The notes: generated by a model from the sequence alone, not told the origin. DNA of 64,000 nucleotides from Alphaproteobacteria bacterium (GCA_018608245.1 JABAZY010000052.1:3624-67623), one strand, 5' to 3'. Counted from the stretch's first letter, positions 29,468 through 39,534 are shown. Made by a program: numbers and translations.

Positions 29468-29905
29468 ATGCTGACTCATGTCGAACAGAAAGAACTGCCA
29501 TACAGCGCAGAACAAATGTTTGAGCTTGTGGCGAGCGTTGATAAGTATGAAGAGTTTCTGCCTTGGTGCATAAAAAGCCGTATTAACGAACGTGAAAATG
29601 ACGGCGCTGTATTTTATGCTGATTTGATTGTTGGCTATAAAATGTTCCGTGAGAAATTTTCATCGTGTGTACTACTTGATGAGCCTAATGAAATCTATAT
29701 TGAATATCTAAAGGGGCCGTTGAAGAACCTAAAGAATAAGTGGGTTTTCACCGATAGAATAGGGGGCGGATGTATTATCGATTTTTCCGTAGAATTTGAA
29801 TTTCGTAATAAGGCGCTACAGAGCTTGGCAACTATGTTTTTCAACGAAGTCGTGAAACGCATGACAGACTCATTTGAAGCGCGTGCAAAAGATATTTACG
29901 GCTGA
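29468..29905 (+). CDS. ratA: RatA / COQ10-like START-domain protein
   Basis: EQMFELVASVDKYEEFLPWC; IDFSVEFEFRNKALQSLATMFFNEVVKRM. Confidence 0.9.
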   Translation: MLTHVEQKELPYSAEQMFELVASVDKYEEFLPWCIKSRINERENDGAVFYADLIVGYKMFREKFSSCVLLDEPNEIYIEYLKGPLKNLKNKWVFTDRIGGGCIIDFSVEFEFRNKALQSLATMFFNEVVKRMTDSFEARAKDIYG

Positions 29906-30327
29906 ACTGGCGTGCTTTCTATCATTCTTTCCGCGTATTCACCGTACGCAGAACTATTTTTCTTCCATGTAGCTAAAGATTGAATTATTATATGATTGCT
30001 ACATCCTGCCATAACAAACTTTCCTTTTTTCTCTAACTCTATGGCGTCAGCGACCTCTTTTGTTATTATTATTCTGCGATCTTTATCGATTTCACCTTCT
30101 GACATATAAGGAGCCGTCATAAGTAATGACAGGTTATCAAAAACCTCGTAAATAGGTTTATTGGTTCCTATCAAGGTTTTATTTTTAGGATTTAGGTGAA
30201 GAAATACTTTTTCGTTAAACTCTTCAATAATAGAGGGGGGAATGACAATGCGGAATTTGCTATCCATAGTAAGGATAGCATGGCCAAAAAAGCCTGTTGC
30301 GCCGTTAAAATCTAAAGTTCCTGCCAT
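29896..30327 (-). CDS. MraZ/SpoVT-AbrB-like protein outside a dcw cluster
   Basis: Two AbrB-like halves: FFGHAILTMDSKFRIVIPPSIIEEF and DKDRRIIITKEVADAIELEKKGKFVMAGCSNHIIIQSLATWKK, resembling the MraZ tandem. Confidence 0.65.
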   Translation of the reverse strand: MAGTLDFNGATGFFGHAILTMDSKFRIVIPPSIIEEFNEKVFLHLNPKNKTLIGTNKPIYEVFDNLSLLMTAPYMSEGEIDKDRRIIITKEVADAIELEKKGKFVMAGCSNHIIIQSLATWKKNSSAYGEYAERMIESTPVQP

Positions 30328-30426
30328 AATAATTTCTCGTTATAATTTTAGGCAAGCGACCTAATGACAACTTGCGATATAGCGTTTCTTTCCTAAATAA
30401 AATAAGAGGGTATTATAAACTTCATA

Positions 30427-30452
30427 TTATGTCAATATTTTGGTTGACATAA
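30427..30452. repeat. 9-bp perfect inverted repeat TTATGTCAA-N8-TTGACATAA in the divergent promoter region
   Basis: Direct reading; each arm contains a TTGACA (-35) hexamer. Confidence 0.8.
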
Positions 30453-30497
30453 CTTAAACACATAATAGATTACGTTAAATTTTATAGGAGAAAAAGC

Positions 30498-30956
30498 ATG
30501 GGACTTATTAAAACCTTGGACGCAGAGAGCATTACACTTATTGGTAATGATTTATTTTATACACCTGCAGAAGAAGGCAGAAAAACACAAGTTGCCCGTG
30601 TTATTGGCGCTATTCCAGATAACGCTATTCATCATAAGGCAAATGAAGCCATTGCCTTGACAGAACATGACGCACAGCAACAAGGGTCACCTTATTATAA
30701 AGTTGAAGAATTATTCACAGGACGATTTGTTATGTCGCCAAAGCTTACTGCTACAACATTTAGGCTGGGTGGTGAATTCGCTGATTCAAGCATGATATCG
30801 TACGGAGATAGCTTAGCAGGCTTTATTGAAAAGCTTAATGCAGATGATGATAGAGCAATTATATCAACTATTGCGGCTTTTGAATTAATTGATGGCAGAA
30901 CTATTGCAACCGACGTTGGTCAAGAGCTTCTGCCGAGCAAATATCGTATAGATTAA
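30498..30956 (+). CDS. Hypothetical protein
   Basis: 152-aa ORF with AGGAG SD; divergent from the MraZ-like gene. Confidence 0.65.
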   Translation: MGLIKTLDAESITLIGNDLFYTPAEEGRKTQVARVIGAIPDNAIHHKANEAIALTEHDAQQQGSPYYKVEELFTGRFVMSPKLTATTFRLGGEFADSSMISYGDSLAGFIEKLNADDDRAIISTIAAFELIDGRTIATDVGQELLPSKYRID

Positions 30957-32404
30957 TCTAACTTACCCTTAAGGATATCATTCACCATCTTTGGGTTGGC
31001 TTTGCCTTGGGATTTTTTCATGACTTGGCCGACGAAGAAGCCCAAGAGTTGGACTTTACCGTTTTTGTATTTGGCTAAGTTGTCTGGGTTTTCGGCGATG
31101 ACTTCATCAACGATTTTCTCAATGGCGCCAGTGTCAGTGACTTGTTTTAAGCCTTTTTCTTCGACGATGGCGTTGGCTTCTTTGCCTGAGGCATACATTT
31201 CAGCGAAGACATCCTTGGCAATCTTACCTGAGATTGTGTTGTCAGAGATGAGGGCAATCAGACCGCCTAAATTTTTAGCGGAAATAGGGGATTGTTCGAG
31301 TTTCTTCTCATCTTTGTTTAAAGCACCCAATAGCTCATTGATCACCCAGTTGGCGGCGAGTTTTGCATCATTGTCATTTGCAACGGTCTCAAAGAACTCT
31401 GCACGGCTACGCTCGGCGATTAAGATGCTGGCATCATATAGATTTAGGCTATAATCCCCCATGAAACGGTGTTTCTTTTGGTCTGGAAGCTCTGGCAACG
31501 TTGCTTTGATGTCTTCGATGTATTTCTCTTCTAACACAAGCGGGAGAAGGTCTGGGTCTGGGAAATAACGATAATCATGTGCTTCTTCTTTTGAACGCAT
31601 AGAGCGTGTTTCGTTTTTAGCAGGGTCCCAAAGACGTGTCTCTTGAACAACCTCGCCGCCATCTTCGATTAACTCAATTTGGCGTTCAACCTCAAAATCA
31701 ATGGCTTGATGGACGGCTTTTAACGAGTTGACGTTTTTTATTTCGGCACGTGTCCCCAATTCATCCCCAGGCTTACGCACAGAAACATTCACATCGGCAC
31801 GCATAGAGCCTTCATCCATATTTCCGTTACACGTTTCTAAATAACGTAGGATCATACGGATTTTAGATATGTAGGCGACGGCTTCTTCAGGCCCACGAAT
31901 ATCAGGCTCGGACACGATTTCCATCAAGGCACAGCCAGAACGGTTCAGGTCAACAAAAGATTTCTTAGGGTGTTGGTCATGAACAGACTTACCAGCATCT
32001 TGTTCAAGGTGGAGGCGGGTAATGCCAATTTCCTTGACCGTGCCGTCTGGTAAATCAATCTCGATAACGCCTTTACCTACGATAGGGTCTTCAAATTGTG
32101 AAATTTGATATCCTTGAGGTAAATCTGGGTAGAAGTAGTTTTTACGCGCAAAGATAGATGTGCGCATAATTTCAGCATTTAAGCCAAGGCCTGTACGGAC
32201 AGCTTGTTCAACACATTTTTCGTTAAGCACAGGCAGCATGCCCGGCATTGCTGCATCAACCATTGATACTTGCGTATTTGGCTCGGCGCCAAAATCAGTG
32301 GCGGAGCCTGAGAATAATTTGGAATTGGCAATAATTTGAGCATGGATTTCCAACCCAATAACAATTTCCCATTCGCCTGTTTCACCTTTAACTAAAGCTG
32401 ACAT
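30953..32404 (-). CDS. gatB: Asp-tRNA(Asn)/Glu-tRNA(Gln) amidotransferase subunit B
   Basis: [45 protein letters not shown]. Confidence 0.97.
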   Translation of the reverse strand: MSALVKGETGEWEIVIGLEIHAQIIANSKLFSGSATDFGAEPNTQVSMVDAAMPGMLPVLNEKCVEQAVRTGLGLNAEIMRTSIFARKNYFYPDLPQGYQISQFEDPIVGKGVIEIDLPDGTVKEIGITRLHLEQDAGKSVHDQHPKKSFVDLNRSGCALMEIVSEPDIRGPEEAVAYISKIRMILRYLETCNGNMDEGSMRADVNVSVRKPGDELGTRAEIKNVNSLKAVHQAIDFEVERQIELIEDGGEVVQETRLWDPAKNETRSMRSKEEAHDYRYFPDPDLLPLVLEEKYIEDIKATLPELPDQKKHRFMGDYSLNLYDASILIAERSRAEFFETVANDNDAKLAANWVINELLGALNKDEKKLEQSPISAKNLGGLIALISDNTISGKIAKDVFAEMYASGKEANAIVEEKGLKQVTDTGAIEKIVDEVIAENPDNLAKYKNGKVQLLGFFVGQVMKKSQGKANPKMVNDILKGKLD

Positions 32405-32423
32405 ATTCTGATACCTTCTATCT

Positions 32424-33893
32424 TTATTTATTCAAAAACGGGAATTGTGCGGCGGTTTCAAGTACGCCACCTACCCGTAAAACTGTTTCTTCGTCCCATG
32501 CGCGACCGATGATTTGTAGCCCCAATGGCAAGCCATCTTTGTCTAATCCAGCAGGGACTGACATAGCTGGTAGGCCAGCTAGTGATGACGGCACGGTAAA
32601 TACATCGTTTAGATACATTTTGATCGGATCATCATCGTTTTCACCAATCACGAAAGCGGCGCTTGGCGCGGTTGGTGTCAGAAGCACGTCACATTTTTTG
32701 TAGGCATCGGTGAAGTCATTTGAGATTAAACGGCGAACCTTTTGTGCCTTGATATAATAGGCATCGTAATAACCAGAAGATAGGGCGTATGTGCCGATCA
32801 TGATACGGCGCTTAACTTCGTCGCCAAAACCTTCAGCGCGGGTTTTTTCATATGAGTCAGTTAGGTCTTCGCCTTCAACGCGAAGCCCGTAACGTACACC
32901 GTCATAACGGGCTAGGTTTGATGAACATTCCGCAGGGGCAATGATGTAATAAGTTGGAAGGGCATATTTCGTGTGCGGTAGAGACACATCAACAATTTCT
33001 GCACCAGCGGATTTTAGCCATTCGATCCCTTGTTGCCAGATTTTCTCAATTTCTTCTGGCATACCATCAACGCGGTATTCTTTTGGAACCCCAACTTTTA
33101 AGCCTTTAATGTCACCTGTAAGCGCGCCAGCGAAGTGTGGAACAGGCATATCAGCACTTGTGCTGTCTTTTGGGTCGAAGCCTGACATTGATTCAAGCAA
33201 TAGGGCAGAATCTCGAACGTCACGGGCAAATGCGCCTGGTTGGTCGAGTGATGACGCAAAGGCGACGACGCCCCAACGTGAACAACGTCCATAAGTTGGC
33301 TTAATTCCTGTAATCCCGCAGAATGATGCTGGCTGACGAATTGACCCACCTGTATCTGTGCCTGTGGCGGCCATTGATGTGTAGGCGGCAACAGAAGCGG
33401 CAGATCCACCAGATGATCCACCTGGAACTAATTGTTCATTTGAGCCATCTCTTTTTTTCCATGGGTTAATGACGTTACCAAAATAGCTGGTTGTGTTGGC
33501 TGATCCCATTGCAAATTGATCAAGGTTTACCTTACCTAACATCACCGCACCATCATCCCATAGGTTTTGGGTGGTGGTTGATTCATATTGTGGAATAAAG
33601 CCTTCTAAAATATGGCTAGCAGCCGTTGTCTGTACGCCTTTCGTGCAGAACAAATCTTTGACGGCGATAGGAATTCCTTCCAACAACCCAGCTTTGCCAG
33701 AGGCGCGGCGTTCATCGCTATTAGCAGCCTGCTTTAGCGCAATTTCTGGCGTCTCCGTGATGAAGGCGTTTAGGTCACGTGTTGCTTCTATGGCACTTAT
33801 ATGTGCTTGGGTAAGCTCAACTGAGGTGAAATCACCTTTTTCAAGTCCTTCAAGGGCGGAGGCTAAACTTTGGTGTGTAAGATTTGAGGTCAT
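32424..33893 (-). CDS. gatA: Asp-tRNA(Asn)/Glu-tRNA(Gln) amidotransferase subunit A
   Basis: [45 protein letters not shown] amidase signature. Confidence 0.97.
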   Translation of the reverse strand: MTSNLTHQSLASALEGLEKGDFTSVELTQAHISAIEATRDLNAFITETPEIALKQAANSDERRASGKAGLLEGIPIAVKDLFCTKGVQTTAASHILEGFIPQYESTTTQNLWDDGAVMLGKVNLDQFAMGSANTTSYFGNVINPWKKRDGSNEQLVPGGSSGGSAASVAAYTSMAATGTDTGGSIRQPASFCGITGIKPTYGRCSRWGVVAFASSLDQPGAFARDVRDSALLLESMSGFDPKDSTSADMPVPHFAGALTGDIKGLKVGVPKEYRVDGMPEEIEKIWQQGIEWLKSAGAEIVDVSLPHTKYALPTYYIIAPAECSSNLARYDGVRYGLRVEGEDLTDSYEKTRAEGFGDEVKRRIMIGTYALSSGYYDAYYIKAQKVRRLISNDFTDAYKKCDVLLTPTAPSAAFVIGENDDDPIKMYLNDVFTVPSSLAGLPAMSVPAGLDKDGLPLGLQIIGRAWDEETVLRVGGVLETAAQFPFLNK

Positions 33894-33915
33894 GGTTTAA
33901 TACTTATCTTATTGG

Positions 33916-34134
33916 TTATTTTTGTTTGGTTATATGCATCAAAATGAAATAGGTAAGAACACCAGCCATTATAAATACAGCCGCTAGAATGGTTGCTGTA
34001 CCTGAACTTTCAAATAAACTGTCCCGCAAAAACCATATAATTAACCCTCCCACTAAATCAAATGCCAAGATAAAGGGGGCAATTTTCCTTAGTGGGAGTG
34101 TTTTAGTGTTTTTTGCTAGATCGTCTGGTCTCAT
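33916..34134 (-). CDS. Small two-TM membrane protein between gatA and gatC
   Basis: 72-aa ORF with two hydrophobic stretches; co-directional spacing. Confidence 0.65.
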   Translation of the reverse strand: MRPDDLAKNTKTLPLRKIAPFILAFDLVGGLIIWFLRDSLFESSGTATILAAVFIMAGVLTYFILMHITKQK

Positions 34135-34154
34135 AATTTTGTTCTTTGTTTAAT

Positions 34155-34442
34155 TTACTCGACAACTTTTGGTACGGCGAAGAAATCTTCTAATTCTTCA
34201 GGCGCATTCTTCAAGATGTCCTTAACGATATCGCCGTCTGTTACCTTATCTTCACGCAGGCGTAGTTTGATATCTACCACGCTAGAGAGAGGCTCGACGT
34301 TGTCTGTATCAACTTCGGATAATTGCTCAACAAAGCTGATGATGCCAGAGAGTTTTGCTTTATGTTCTTCAAGCTCGGCATCCGTCAGTTTCATACGGGC
34401 AAGGCGCGCAACTTTTTTTACATCGTCGGTTGAAAGGGACAT
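34155..34442 (-). CDS. gatC: Asp-tRNA(Asn)/Glu-tRNA(Gln) amidotransferase subunit C
   Basis: MSLSTDDVKKVARLARMKLTDAELEEHKAKLSGIISFVEQL. Confidence 0.94.
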   Translation of the reverse strand: MSLSTDDVKKVARLARMKLTDAELEEHKAKLSGIISFVEQLSEVDTDNVEPLSSVVDIKLRLREDKVTDGDIVKDILKNAPEELEDFFAVPKVVE

Positions 34443-34543
34443 TTACAATACTTTCTTATTACTTTTATGTTTTTAGACTATTGTTTATAAGGTATTTCTT
34501 CTAACATTACGTTAGTGCTCACGCAAGATAGAACAAAGGTTTA

Positions 34544-35032
34544 ATGGCAAAAAAAGATAAAATATTAGCGTTGAAAGATATTCCAAGAGATCAAGTTCCA
34601 AAAAACTGCCGTTTAATGGGATTGGATTTGGGCACAAAGACGATTGGTGTGGCTATTAGTGACTCGATGCAGTCTATAGCAACACCTGTAACAACAGTTG
34701 AGCGGTCAAAGTTTTCTAAGGACATTGAGGCGCTAAGTAAGATTATTCAGGAATTTGAAGTAGGGGGCTATATTTTGGGGCTTCCGCTCAATATGGATGG
34801 CACAGAAGGGGCGCGCTGTGACGCCACGCGTTCATTCGCCGATGAAATGCGCCAGCGCCCCGAAGTGTTTGGTGATAAGCCGTTCATAGCCCTGTGGGAT
34901 GAGCGTTTATCCACAGCTGCTGTGGATGATTTCCTGATAAACACTGTGGATATGTCTAGAACAAAGCGCAAACAGGTGGTTGATAAGCTTGCGGCGCAGT
35001 TGATCTTGCAGGGGGGCTTGGATTATATCTAG
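34544..35032 (+). CDS. ruvX: Holliday junction resolvase-like protein RuvX/YqgF
   Basis: MGLDLGTKTIGVAISD, GLPLNMDGTEG, WDERLSTAAVDDFL. Confidence 0.93.
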   Translation: MAKKDKILALKDIPRDQVPKNCRLMGLDLGTKTIGVAISDSMQSIATPVTTVERSKFSKDIEALSKIIQEFEVGGYILGLPLNMDGTEGARCDATRSFADEMRQRPEVFGDKPFIALWDERLSTAAVDDFLINTVDMSRTKRKQVVDKLAAQLILQGGLDYI

Positions 35033-35790
35033 CGGAGATTAAGGTGGTCGAGGGTTGCTGGTTGTCCTTGTTGGTCAAAACTATATAAGTGCCAATTCAT
35101 ACGGGCTTTTCTATCAAAATGGCGCTTTTGTACGGTAAGTCGGTGGGGCGTGATGCCGTTACTTGTCATCGTTTCTTCTGTTTTTTCTATATCACAAATA
35201 TCGCTTGACGTTAGGCAGGCAACACCGTTTTTTGTTAAAATACTTTGAACTTGAGCAAAGTATTTTCTGTAACAGGCAAGGGATTTATCTCTAACGTCTT
35301 CACGGCCTTTTTCTGCGGTAGCAAACCATAAATTTCCTAGTACGAAATCATATTGCTGGGTTGGATGCTTTTGGATTACGTTTTCAAATAAGTCGCTTAA
35401 GATAACATCTGAAATTTTCCCAGTTATTTCTGGGTTTTTTGCTTTATTTGTATATGTAAGTGTAATGGCTTTTTTTATATTATCGCAGGCTATAACCTTT
35501 GCCCCACGAAAAGCTGCAACCAATGATAGGACGCCGCTACCACATCCAACATCTAAAACAGTTTTTCCTGTTAGGTCTTGAGGGAGGTTATCTATAATAA
35601 TACCTGAAGCATGGGACATTTTTGGATCTGCGGGGCAAACCCCAGCTTGCAATTGCAGGGGGAAGCCATATTTGTTGTGCTCAAGTTGTTTTTTCTCATA
35701 AAACTCATCGTAATACCGGTCAAGAAACTGGTGGTATCGTTTTATTTGATTTGGAGGTGTTTCTGTTGTAGATGTACGTTTACGAGCCAT
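35029..35790 (-). CDS. Class I SAM-dependent methyltransferase
   Basis: TVLDVGCGSGVLSLVAAFRGAKVIACD; FVLGNLWF. Confidence 0.82.
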   Translation of the reverse strand: MARKRTSTTETPPNQIKRYHQFLDRYYDEFYEKKQLEHNKYGFPLQLQAGVCPADPKMSHASGIIIDNLPQDLTGKTVLDVGCGSGVLSLVAAFRGAKVIACDNIKKAITLTYTNKAKNPEITGKISDVILSDLFENVIQKHPTQQYDFVLGNLWFATAEKGREDVRDKSLACYRKYFAQVQSILTKNGVACLTSSDICDIEKTEETMTSNGITPHRLTVQKRHFDRKARMNWHLYSFDQQGQPATLDHLNLR

Positions 35791-35871
35791 TGTGTTTTCT
35801 ATATTTATTTATATTTTCGTTTTATATAAAATAAAAAAGAAACCGTCAATGGCTTTTACATATAGCCTACG

Positions 35872-36672
35872 TTAGTCGTATTTAAGTAATTCTTGCGCAT
35901 TGATTTTCATCCATGCTTTACCGCGGACGTAATTGTCGCAGAGGGCGGCGCATTGCTTCCAGAAGGCGGGGCTGTGATCCATATGTGCTAGATGCGCCAC
36001 TTCATGGGCAACCACATAATCGAAAGCCTCTGGGCTGGCAAAAGCTAAGCGCCATGATAGGGATATATAGCCATCATGTGAGCAACTGCCCCAACGGCTA
36101 GCGGTATCTTTTACATCAACACCTTTTAATTCTCTGCCTAAAATATCAGCTTTGTCTTGGGCGATGCTGGTCAATTCTGCACGGGCGTGATCTATGATAA
36201 AGCGACGGATACGTGCCTCTGGAAACTCTTTATTTGTTGAGACGCTTATTTTATTGTTTTTCAATGATATAGTGGTTTTTCTTAAAGTAAAATCGCAAGT
36301 GATATTGACGGTGTATTTCTGTCCAAATAGTGGAATGATGTTTCCGTGCTCAAAGGTGATTTGTTGCGGTAGTTCATCAAGGCGATCTTTAATCCATTTT
36401 TTATGCTCAAGCGCGAATTTATAGGCGCTCTTAAGGCTTGTACGTTTAGGTATAACCAGAAAAACAGTGCGTTTTTTAACATCTAGGCGCAAGGCCAAGC
36501 GTTTTGCGCGGGCGTGATGGCGGAGTTGTAAGGCAGGTGATATATCGCTGAAAGGGTATAAGTCATCATGTGTCGCACCTTTTTCGTTCCATAATAACTG
36601 CTGTAACTTCGTGGCAGGAGAAGCTTTTTTACGTTCAGCGCTTTGAAGCGGTTTTGTGCGTTTAGCCGTCAT
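35872..36672 (-). CDS. YgjP/SprT-like zinc metallopeptidase (DUF45)
   Basis: SRWGSCSHDGYISLSWRLAFA, YVVAHEVAHLAHMDHSPAFW. Confidence 0.9.
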   Translation of the reverse strand: MTAKRTKPLQSAERKKASPATKLQQLLWNEKGATHDDLYPFSDISPALQLRHHARAKRLALRLDVKKRTVFLVIPKRTSLKSAYKFALEHKKWIKDRLDELPQQITFEHGNIIPLFGQKYTVNITCDFTLRKTTISLKNNKISVSTNKEFPEARIRRFIIDHARAELTSIAQDKADILGRELKGVDVKDTASRWGSCSHDGYISLSWRLAFASPEAFDYVVAHEVAHLAHMDHSPAFWKQCAALCDNYVRGKAWMKINAQELLKYD

Positions 36673-36761
36673 AATCTAATAACAATAGTTGGCAATATGA
36701 TATTGGGCAAGAGTAATGTGCCAATATTCCGACTTCACGGAATTCATATTTAATGTAATAT

Positions 36762-37886
36762 ATGGGCATGGAAGAAACTGAATTATCATTAACAACTATA
36801 TTAATTGACCCTGATCGTTTTCCAGTAGCGCTTATGGCGATAGCGCTTGTGACTGTTATTGGCATGATGCGTGGCGCATTGGGCGGGAATGCTCAGCCAT
36901 TTTTTTGGCATATCATGGAAATTCTATTCGGGTCTTTCGGTGATAAAATGAATAAGCCAGATCGATTGAAAGGGGATTTGATATTTCGAGGCTTTCTGCT
37001 AACCAGCTTTGGGCTTGTTGTCGCGTTTATGATTGGAAGTGCTTTTGAACTCTTGACCTTAATTTTTCCGCATTACTCGATTGTTGAAGTTATTGCTTTA
37101 AGCTTGTGTTTGACCTGTGGTGCGCTTTTTGCGGGGATTGGTCAGTTATATAAAGCTTTGAATAAATCAGATGTAACCCAAGGCGCGTATTATACGATTG
37201 CCCGTACAACCCAAACTAATATGAGTCAAAGCGATGACTTTGCGATTACACGTGTTGGGATTGGTATGTTGTTAAAAGGCTTTGATAAGGGACTGGTGGC
37301 GCCTGTGATTTGGTATCTACTGACAGGGTTGGTTGGTGCTTATTTATATGCGGGACTAGCGGCGCTTAGTTGGCGTTTTGGTAAAGAGGGTTTTGGGCGC
37401 GGTTTCGGCCATGCGCCGATGGCTCTGGAACGCTTGATGGGATTCGTTACGAGTATGTATGCAGGTGTTTTAATTTTACTGGGTAATATTCTGACGCCTA
37501 CGGCCAGCCTATCGCGTGGATTTAAAGGGGTGATGAGCTCAAAAATGCGTGCGCCTTATGGGCAAGGCGGTATGCCGATGACATCCGCCGCATGGGGATT
37601 AAACATTAGTATTGGTGGCCCAAGCACAGATATTGAGGGAAGTGCCATAAAACGGGAGTGGGTAGGACCATTAAAAGCAACTGCGCAGTTACAAGCTAAG
37701 CATCTTCACCGTGCAGCTTATTTAACCTTTATGGCTTTGATTTTGTTTGTTTTTTCTATTGTTGGGGCGATGTTATTTGCATCCATGAACCTGACAGAAG
37801 GGGTTGAGCTTGATTTTATCCCAAAAATTGGTGCATCTATGCTTGACTTATATGAACGAATTCGACTAATGTTCGCCCAGAATTGA
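36762..37886 (+). CDS. CbiB/CobD-like (adenosylcobinamide-phosphate synthase family) membrane protein, divergent
   Basis: DPDRFPVALMAIA..., DKGLVAPVIWYLLTGLVGAYLYAGLAAL, APYGQGGMPMTSAAWGLNISIGGP resemble CbiB core motifs. Confidence 0.65.
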   Translation: MGMEETELSLTTILIDPDRFPVALMAIALVTVIGMMRGALGGNAQPFFWHIMEILFGSFGDKMNKPDRLKGDLIFRGFLLTSFGLVVAFMIGSAFELLTLIFPHYSIVEVIALSLCLTCGALFAGIGQLYKALNKSDVTQGAYYTIARTTQTNMSQSDDFAITRVGIGMLLKGFDKGLVAPVIWYLLTGLVGAYLYAGLAALSWRFGKEGFGRGFGHAPMALERLMGFVTSMYAGVLILLGNILTPTASLSRGFKGVMSSKMRAPYGQGGMPMTSAAWGLNISIGGPSTDIEGSAIKREWVGPLKATAQLQAKHLHRAAYLTFMALILFVFSIVGAMLFASMNLTEGVELDFIPKIGASMLDLYERIRLMFAQN

Positions 37887-37928
37887 ATACAAATTGAATA
37901 ATATATAGATTTTATAAGGATTAGAGCC

Positions 37929-38216
37929 ATGAGCCGTCAATGTATGATAACTGGTAAAAGCGTAATGAGCGGTAACAACGTTTCACATGCGAAAAATAGA
38001 ACTCGTCGTAAGTTCTTGCCAAATATACAAGATACAAGCGTTTACAGCGAAATCTTAAAGCAAAAAATTAGAATTCGTGTAAGTGCGGCTGGCTTGCGTA
38101 CATTAGACCACAAAGGTGGTATTGACGCTTACTTGCTAAACACAGCAAAAACAAAGGTTGATCCTGCGTTACGTCAGTTGAAAAACACAATTGAAAAAAT
38201 TAAAGCAAAAGCTTAG
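37929..38216 (+). CDS. rpmB: 50S ribosomal protein L28
   Basis: MSRQCMITGKSVMSGNNVSHAKNRTRRKFLPN. Confidence 0.96.
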   Translation: MSRQCMITGKSVMSGNNVSHAKNRTRRKFLPNIQDTSVYSEILKQKIRIRVSAAGLRTLDHKGGIDAYLLNTAKTKVDPALRQLKNTIEKIKAKA

Positions 38217-38250
38217 TTTTTCAGCGTAATTGCTTTTAATAATTATTATA

Positions 38251-38285
38251 AATCCTGTTTTGTATAATCAAAACAGGATTTTTTA
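38251..38285 (+). terminator. Intrinsic terminator after rpmB
   Basis: AATCCTGTTTTG-tataat-CAAAACAGGATTTTTTAG. Confidence 0.88.
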
Positions 38286-38298
38286 GTTTGGAAAATAA

Positions 38299-39492
38299 AT
38301 GAGTGAAATCAAGATAGACTATCCGAATTTTGGGTTTGAGGTGACGCATCGCGATGAAAAGAGTAATGCGCGTATTGGTGTGATTACGACTCCTCACGGG
38401 ACGATTGAAACACCAAATTATATTTTTTGTGGGACGAAAGCCTCTGTTAAAAACCTGTCTCCTTATCAAATGAAAGAAGCGCAGACGGATATTATTCTCG
38501 CAAATACCTATCATCTAATGATTCAGCCTGGAGCGGATATTATTGAGAAAATGGGTGGGCTTCATAAATTTATGAATTGGGACAAGCCGATGTTAACCGA
38601 TAGTGGTGGTTTTCAGGTTTTTTCCATGGGGCATGGCACATGCGCGGATGAAATTAAAGGGCGCAGCACAGGCACGAAGAAAGAGAGTTTGTTAAAAATT
38701 ACAGAGGATGGAGCGGAGTTTCGCTCTTATGCTGATGGGCGTAAATTAATGCTTAATCCTGAAACGTCCATGAAATTGCAACGCCAATTGGGTGCTGACT
38801 TAATCATGCAGATGGATGAGTGTACGGCGTATCAAGTAACGCGTGATTATACAGCTAAATCAATGGAAATGAGTATGCGTTGGGGGGATCGCTCTTTGCT
38901 TGCTTTTGATAAAGATCATGATGGAACTCAAGGGTTATACGGGATTATTCAAGGGGGAATCTATCATGATTTGCGTAAGATTAGTGCGGAGTATGTGGCT
39001 GAACGTCCATTCTTTGGTACAGCTGTTGGTGGTTGTCTAGGCGGTAGTGATGAGGAAATGTATGGTATTTTAGAATCTATCCAAGCCATAAATCACCCTA
39101 ATCGACCTATTCACTTCTTAGGGATTGGACGTATCAAAGATGTTTTTCAGTCTGTACGTCATGGTATTGATACATTTGACTGTGTGATGCCAACACGTAT
39201 TGCGCGCCATGGTATGGCCTTAATGAAAGGCGTGCCGAACGAACGAATTAACTTGGTTAATTCAAGATACAAAGATGACCCAACACCTTTGGACGAAGCT
39301 ATGGAGCTTCCTTGTTCTACTGAATATTCTAAAGCGTACATTCATCACTTGTTGAAAGCCAAGGAAATGCTGGGTTATCAGATTGTTTCTCAACATAATG
39401 TAGCGGTGATTAATCAGCTTATGCGTGAGGTTCGTGCAGCCATTAGAGCTGGTACTTTGGACGCGTTAGAAAAAGAATGGCTGGTTGATTAA
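38299..39492 (+). CDS. tgt: tRNA-guanine transglycosylase
   Basis: LANTYHLMIQPG, DSGGFQVFSMG, GIIQGGIYHDLR, DTFDCVMPTRIARHG. Confidence 0.95.
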   Translation: MSEIKIDYPNFGFEVTHRDEKSNARIGVITTPHGTIETPNYIFCGTKASVKNLSPYQMKEAQTDIILANTYHLMIQPGADIIEKMGGLHKFMNWDKPMLTDSGGFQVFSMGHGTCADEIKGRSTGTKKESLLKITEDGAEFRSYADGRKLMLNPETSMKLQRQLGADLIMQMDECTAYQVTRDYTAKSMEMSMRWGDRSLLAFDKDHDGTQGLYGIIQGGIYHDLRKISAEYVAERPFFGTAVGGCLGGSDEEMYGILESIQAINHPNRPIHFLGIGRIKDVFQSVRHGIDTFDCVMPTRIARHGMALMKGVPNERINLVNSRYKDDPTPLDEAMELPCSTEYSKAYIHHLLKAKEMLGYQIVSQHNVAVINQLMREVRAAIRAGTLDALEKEWLVD

Positions 39493-39534
39493 GTTTACTT
39501 TGATTAAGCTTATTTTTCGTATAGAATTACAGCC

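Noticed and set aside
29468-30327. Toxin-antitoxin module (RatA plus AbrB-like protein)
   Set aside because: RatA here is the ordinary COQ10-like family and is convergent with, not operonic to, the AbrB-like gene.
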